NCBI GenBank assembly: GCA_947044365.1
Contig: OX345643.1
Span: 5,582,501-5,646,500 of the forward strand
From: Petrosia ficiformis
Lineage: Eukaryota > Porifera > Demospongiae > Haplosclerida > Petrosiidae
Reading direction: 5' to 3'
DNA: 64,000 nucleotides
The position numbers were made by a program, and so were the translations under genes. Below, piece after piece: positions 58,635-64,000 of the stretch. The notes under the pieces are model-generated. The model did not search any database and had not been told where the DNA came from. It saw only the letters and a program-made list of their open reading frames with translations. The first letter of the stretch is position 1; every line of letters begins with the position of its first letter.

Positions 58635-61600
58635 ATGGTTCTACCTTTCTGCATCTTTTACCTATTTCTTTGCATTAAAGCTGAAGTGATCAATATCCAA
58701 CCAACTTCCAAATCGTGTGAAGATACTCAATACCATGGAACAAGTACACGGAATGACACTTTACAAGATGGACTAGACAATATATCATCTAATACTGTTT
58801 TGATACTTAGCCCAGGTTGTCATTATCTTAACAGGTTTACACCTGTAATGAGTAAGACCAACATCAGTATTATTGGTGATGGCAACTCTTCGGATGATAT
58901 TGTCATTACTTGTGAGAATGGAGTGGGAGTTGTATTTCTCAATGTAAGCCAGTTAGAGCTGAAAGGATTGACATTTATCCAATGTAATTTGACTGGTCAA
59001 AATCTTAATAAAATACTCAGCAATATCAAAGGTATATCCGTCTTCAGTGTAGTGTTCGATATCCCAACATCTGTTGAAGTGACTTTACTAATTGCTAATT
59101 CCATTGATGTCACAATTGATAAAGTGTATATAAATGATACACATGGATATGGACTCATAGCAATTAATGTGCTTGAAAGTTTTGTGATTACCTCAAGTGT
59201 CATTTCAAACAATTATAATTGTGATTGTTACTATGTTGACCCTAGCTATTACCATGGCATAGGAGGAGGAGCTATAATTTTACATCATGACACCAAGTTA
59301 CCATCCACACATTCACGTTTAGCCATAACTAATACTTCTTTTTTATACAACTCAAATTGTGGCTATTCCACATTTTCAGAGATTTATGCTGTGTACACAG
59401 ATTCCCTTTTCTTAGACAATGCTCAGTATGTCATAGGAGGAGGAGGAGGACTAACCATATATCTTATTCATCATGGTTACGATGTGACACTAGATATTTC
59501 CAACTGTTACTTTCAGAATAACACAGCACGTTTTGGTGGAGCTATATATGTTGGTGTTTTCATTGGTGTAAGTAATACAACCATTAGTATTGAGAATTCG
59601 ACATTTCATCGCAATGGTCTATACCGGAGTAATATCTCAGATCCGGGTTTTAGTACAACTGGACAAGGCATAACAATAGTTACTGATATATCGTTCTCTC
59701 ATCTAACAATTCCACAGTTCCTATTGGTGTGAACAACTATATCATCAGAAATTGTAACTTTACTGAAAATGTAGCCTTTGCGGCAGCTGCTGTCTTGCTT
59801 TATTCTCGCTACATTACAATTACACCCAACTTGATCCCTAATACCTTACTCTTTGACAAATGTAAGTTCTCTAAAAACAAAGCCTACATTGGTTCTGCTG
59901 TGTACCTGTTTGAACAGAAGTATTCTGGTGTTCAACTAGGGGTAGTTGTCATACTAAAGGACATAGAAGTATACGATAATGTGATATTAACTTTTGCAGC
60001 AGGCTTATTAACTTCGTCTACATACGGTTATAATATCATTGAAATCTCATCGATCCATGTATCTTTATGTGGTATAACATGATTTGCTAACAACAATGGC
60101 ACACCAATACATGCAAAATCCAGTGTCCTGAGCATTGATGGTGAAGCATACTTCACAAACAACACTGGTGCTTTAGGAGGAGCTTTGGGTCTAATATCTG
60201 CATCATTCCTTATTATATATTAATAAAAACTCACATGTGAATTTCTTTCGTAATCAAGCATTCTTATAGAATATCTACTCGTATTAATAGCAGCAGTCCA
60301 CTGATGCCTGGTCAACAGTTGATGGTCACTATGAATGCATATGATCGCTTTGAACAAATAGTACCTGATCCAATTACCTCTAGTGTTATTGATAATCTTG
60401 CGGCTGGTGAAACAAAATCAGTACTAGGAGAAAGTGGCTACTGGTTCATCGATCATCAGAAATTTCACGATGTCCCTGTTTCTATACGCTCTGAACATGA
60501 GCCAATGCAAGAAGAAGAAATTAAAGTGGGGATATTTTCAGTGACATCATCTACCGCACCAGCCTATATCACTGTCAATATTCGAGAATGCTATCTAGGA
60601 TTTGAATTTGATTACAATGGCTCACAGAATTACAAAACTTGTATTTGTACCCGATTGTTGCAAAATCGTAGTGACATAAATTGTGATGCAGATACAGCAA
60701 CCATTACTGTACCAAATGGTAAATGGGTGGGTTATGTATCAGGCAATCGTCTTGCTGTTCACAATTGCATTTTTAATTATTGTAAAGTTGGGGGTGCTTA
60801 TATAACAAATGGTGACTTTGATGTACAATGTAATGAGGGGTTTGGGAGAGTCGGTGTCCTCTGTGGACAGTGTAGAGAAGGATACAGTATTCAATTTGGA
60901 ACAAACAAATGTAGTAAATGCTCAAACTATACCATCTTTTTTCTGATATATTTTGCATTGATGGGAGTTTCTTTAATTGGAACAATTGGCAGACTAGGAG
61001 TTACAGTTGCTCATGGATTTCTAAACAGCATTCTGTTCTACAGTAATATCATCACACCCTATCAGTCATACTTGATATTAAATCCCTCTTACTACCATAA
61101 TGTATTCAATTGTGATCCTCAATCTTGATATAGGTTTCCCTGTATGTTTCTACAATGGTATGACGTCACTGATGAGATCGTATCTCAATTTTGTGTTTCC
61201 TATATATTTGTGGATCCTTATGGGCATTTATACTCTTTTGTTTCGATATCAATGGTGGCAAAGACGATGGACGAATACCAATCCTGCTCAAGTATTTGCA
61301 AGCGTAATGCTCATGAGTTTTACTTCAACACTACGTGCATGTACTGCTGCTCTAAGTATTATACGTTTAGACAATACAGACCATCCCTGGCGCTGGGCCA
61401 TTGATCCATCAGTTGTGTATTTCAGTCCTGAACATGCTCCACTGGGAGTATTAAGTATTATCATAATTTTAATCTACATTATTCCGGCTCCATTATTTCT
61501 ACTCTTCCCTCCATTGACATTAAGAACACCATGGAGAAGAAAATTTCTGCCAATTTACGATGCATTCTGGGCACCTTTCAGACCTGGTTATCAATTCTGG

Positions 61601-62167
61601 GTTGGTCTTCGACTGTTCCTTCGACTATTACCTTTCATATTTGCACTATATGTACCCAATCCATTAAATATTCTACTCCTGGGTATTTTTGGAGTATTCT
61701 ATCTTCTTGTACACATCTACTTCAAACCATTTAAGGGAGAGGCACAGAATATTCTGGACATTTATCTAACACTCAATATAATACTACTGGCCATTGGGTC
61801 CATGTACTTCTCTTTAAAAATTAATAATGCTCAGAGTGAAGACAGTGTGATGAATGACGAAAAGTACGAAACTGTGTACATATCATTGGTTGTATTCCTT
61901 GTATATATAGCATTCCTATGTGTGTACATATACCATTTGGTGCTGAAATATGAATGCTTACAAAACCGACTGAAGTCTTTGCAACATAAATTTCGAGCTC
62001 GTTTCTCAAAAAAGAAAGAAACTTCGAATATTCAAAATACAGACAATTCTTGCAGTAGTGATTATAGTTTGACAGGGAATATTAATAGCATTCCTACACC
62101 ACCTACTTTCTCTGAGCTCAGGGAACCACTTTTGGAGGATATCTCATATGATCAAAGAAAGACTTAA
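58635..62167 (+). pseudogene. Beta-helix multi-pass membrane protein, copy 3 (broken)
   Basis: Homologous to copies 1 and 2 over the full length but disabled. A one-base deletion near 59696 shifts frame after residue 355 (stop at 59730-59732). A CGA-to-TGA change gives a stop at 60080-60082. A four-base insertion lies near 60215. A deletion at about 60266 removes the equivalent of 49099-49430 (332 bp). A two-base deletion near 61092 breaks the membrane region. Between lesions, frames of 365, 117, 274 and 355 codons remain open with few changes, so inactivation is recent. The 5' part resembles copy 2 (C-E-D-T-Q-Y-H), while the stalk and tail resemble copy 1 (C-S-K-C-S-N-Y-T-I-F-F, P-T-P-P-T-F), so it is a mosaic. 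Confidence 0.9.
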
Positions 62168-62891
62168 CTGTGACTGTTATTAGTGTTGTTAATTTTTGAA
62201 GTACCTTATTTGTTTTGCATTTTTATTAAAAAAGTATTTAATGAATGCTGATTTTAAAATCATTTTTTAATCGTTTTTATAACATACAAACCAAATTTTA
62301 CTAAATGCATGGCTTCAAAAGTTTTGAGTGATTTCGTAAATGCTGATATCAAGAAAGCCTCTCAAATATTGACCTACTTTTTCTCCATTGACGACTTGGC
62401 TATACAATGTTGAAAAAGAGACAACATGACACAAACTAAGTGCCCCTTGTATATAACACCAATTAATTACTAAATCCTGAAAAAAGAATTAACTGTAATT
62501 AAAAATGCATTTTTTGTTGTAATCATTGGCTATACAATGTCAAAAATGAGATGGCATGACATTTATACTATACTACAACATTGTCTCATTATTTATATAC
62601 AACTCAGCAGCTGTATGGTTATTACTGCTATTTCCTTTAGAGAAGTGTGATAGTCCCCTAATCTACATATTTGACATGTATAATATTATCTTGATTGCTA
62701 TACTGTTGATGCTACCTTGTTATTTAATATACAGGTGTGGAGTGCTTATACTCACATGATACATTTGTATAAACTATTGCCGGTAGTTAGAGAAATTGAA
62801 TTTTAGCAGGAAATTTAAGTGATAACTTCAAAACCTCAAGAATGCGGGGCTGAATGTGCTAACTTCAATTAAGTGTTAGAGAAGCCTGACA
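62168..62891. other. Spacer between array copies 3 and 4, without the MITE
   Basis: Contains TAB1 echoes near 62385-62440 and 62525-62570. The second keeps tacaatgtcaaaaatgagat, the closest match to the parent. The promoter-like block lies at about 62697-62775. The MITE present in the two preceding spacers is absent and the site is partly deleted. Confidence 0.6.
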
Positions 62892-64000
62892 ATGGTTCTA
62901 CCTTTCTGCATCTTTTACCTATTTCTTTGCATTAAAGCTGAAGTGATCAATATCCAACCAACTTCCAAATCGTGTGAAGATACTCAATACCATGGTACAA
63001 GTACACGAAATGACACTTTACAAGATGGACTAGATAATATATCATCTAATACTGTTTTGATACTTAGCCCAGGTTGTCATTATCTTAACAGGTTTACACC
63101 TGTAATGAGTAAGACCAACATCAGTATTATTGGTGATGGCAACTCTTCAGATGATATTGTCATTACTTGTGAGAATGGAGTGGGAGTTGTATTTCTCAAT
63201 GTAAGCCAGTTAGAGCTGAAAGGATTGACGTTTACACAATGTAATTTGACTGGTCAAAATCTTAATAAAACACTGAGCAATATCAAAGGTATGTCCGTCT
63301 TCAGTCTAGTGTTCGATATCCCAACATCTGTTGAAGTGACTTTACTAATTGCTAATTCCATTGATGTCACAATTGATAAAGTGTATATAAATGATACACA
63401 TGGATATGGACTCATAGCAATTAATGTGCTTGAAAGTTTTGTGATTACCTCAAGTGTCATTTCAAATAATTATAATCGTGATTGTTACTATGTTGACCCT
63501 AGCTATTACCATGGCATAGGAGGAGGAGCTATAATTTTATATCACGACACCAAGTTACCATCCACACATTCACGTTTAGCCATAACTAATACTTCTTTTT
63601 TATACAACTCAAATTGTGGCTATTCCACATTTTCAGAAATTTATGCTGCATACACAGATTCCCTTTTCTTAGACAATGCTCAGTATGTCATTGGAGGAGG
63701 AGGAGGACTAACCATATATCTTATTCATCATGGTTACGATGTGACACTAGATATTTCCAACTGCTACTTTCAGAACAATGCAGCACGTTTTGGTGGAGCT
63801 ATATATGTTGGATTTTTCATTGGTGTAAGTAATACAACTGTCAACATTGAGAATTCGACATTTCATCGCAATGGTCTATACCGAAGTAATATCTCAGATC
63901 CGGGTTTTACTACAACTGGACAAGGCATAACAATAGTTACTGATATATTGTTCCCTTCATCTTATAACTATCCTTCAATACCAATTGGTATTAACAACTA
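62892..64000 (+). CDS. Intronless beta-helix multi-pass membrane protein, copy 4 (3' end outside window)
   Basis: Starts at 62892 in the family start context. The parts I read stay in the family frame up to the window edge, covering about 369 codons. The signal peptide, C-E-D-T-Q-Y-H-G segment, G-G-G-A-I block and C-Y-F-Q-N-N-A-A-R-F-G-G-A-I repeat are present. It differs from the other copies near the edge (F-F-I-G-V-S-N-T-T-V-N-I-E, then S-Y-N-Y-P-S-I-P-I-G-I-N-N), suggesting a more diverged paralogue downstream. Whether it is intact cannot be told from this window. Confidence 0.85.
   Translation, partial: MVLPFCIFYLFLCIKAEVINIQPTSKSCEDTQYHGTSTRNDTLQDGLDNISSNTVLILSPGCHYLNRFTPVMSKTNISIIGDGNSSDDIVITCENGVGVVFLNVSQLELKGLTFTQCNLTGQNLNKTLSNIKGMSVFSLVFDIPTSVEVTLLIANSIDVTIDKVYINDTHGYGLIAINVLESFVITSSVISNNYNRDCYYVDPSYYHGIGGGAIILYHDTKLPSTHSRLAITNTSFLYNSNCGYSTFSEIYAAYTDSLFLDNAQYVIGGGGGLTIYLIHHGYDVTLDISNCYFQNNAARFGGAIYVGFFIGVSNTTVNIENSTFHRNGLYRSNISDPGFTTTGQGITIVTDILFPSSYNYPSIPIGINN

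Noticed and set aside
1..64000. tRNA or rRNA genes
   Set aside because: I saw no cloverleaf-like A/B-box pairs or rRNA-like blocks while reading; a tRNAscan or Rfam run would be decisive.

Overview
The window looks like animal nuclear DNA, most likely from a demosponge. It is AT-rich. Multi-exon genes have mostly short introns, and it carries metazoan genes (TOP3A, LYRM1 and a TAB1-type PP2C protein) beside large lineage-specific tandem families. Many small DNA-transposon-like elements lie between and inside genes. The species call is inference; no taxonomic search was possible.

Region 1 (1-29,931) is a cluster of small two-transmembrane CD225/dispanin (IFITM-like) genes. One partial gene is on the plus strand (1-1353). 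The rest are on the minus strand: 1889-2545, 3322-4487, 5008-8529 (long Pro-rich N-terminus), 10967-11870, 14198-15460, 19687-20949, 23620-24830, 24830-26000 and 26621-27861. Broken or partial copies lie at 17375-17551, 17778-18839, 26059-26510, 28029-28404 and 28678-29930. Two duplications explain much of the layout: block 11242-15660 is repeated at 17788-21061, and block 23523-25310 at 26520-28455. The paired copies give both empty and filled sites for three mobile elements: a 414-bp 2-bp-TSD MITE, a 1470-bp TA-TSD pogo-like element and a 2073-bp long-TIR element with 9-bp TSD.

Region 2 (30,019-42,744) is a complete 31-exon TOP3A gene, joined by hand from splice sites (1013 codons plus stop). 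It has an intact Toprim motif, the SYPRTET catalytic tyrosine, C4 zinc motifs, two GRF zinc fingers and a CCHC knuckle. One intron holds about 3.9 kb of satellite and another a six-copy 75-bp minisatellite.

Region 3 (43,247-47,240) has LYRM1 (minus) and a TAB1-like gene (plus) head to head, with 186 bp between start codons and a near-perfect palindrome between them. The TAB1-like protein keeps three acidic metal-site residues of active PP2C phosphatases. It ends right after the PP2C domain, with no TAK1-docking tail.

Region 4 (47,478-64,000) is a tandem array of intronless genes of about 1285 codons. The predicted proteins have a signal peptide, a long parallel beta-helix ectodomain with chlamydial-Pmp-like FxxN/GGA(I/L) repeats, a Cys-rich stalk, 8-10 membrane helices and a cytoplasmic tail. 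Two copies are intact, one is a pseudogene, one is an internally deleted relic and one runs off the window. The spacers carry decayed echoes of the TAB1 3' end, so the amplified unit probably began inside TAB1. This array is the best candidate for an undescribed surface-receptor system.
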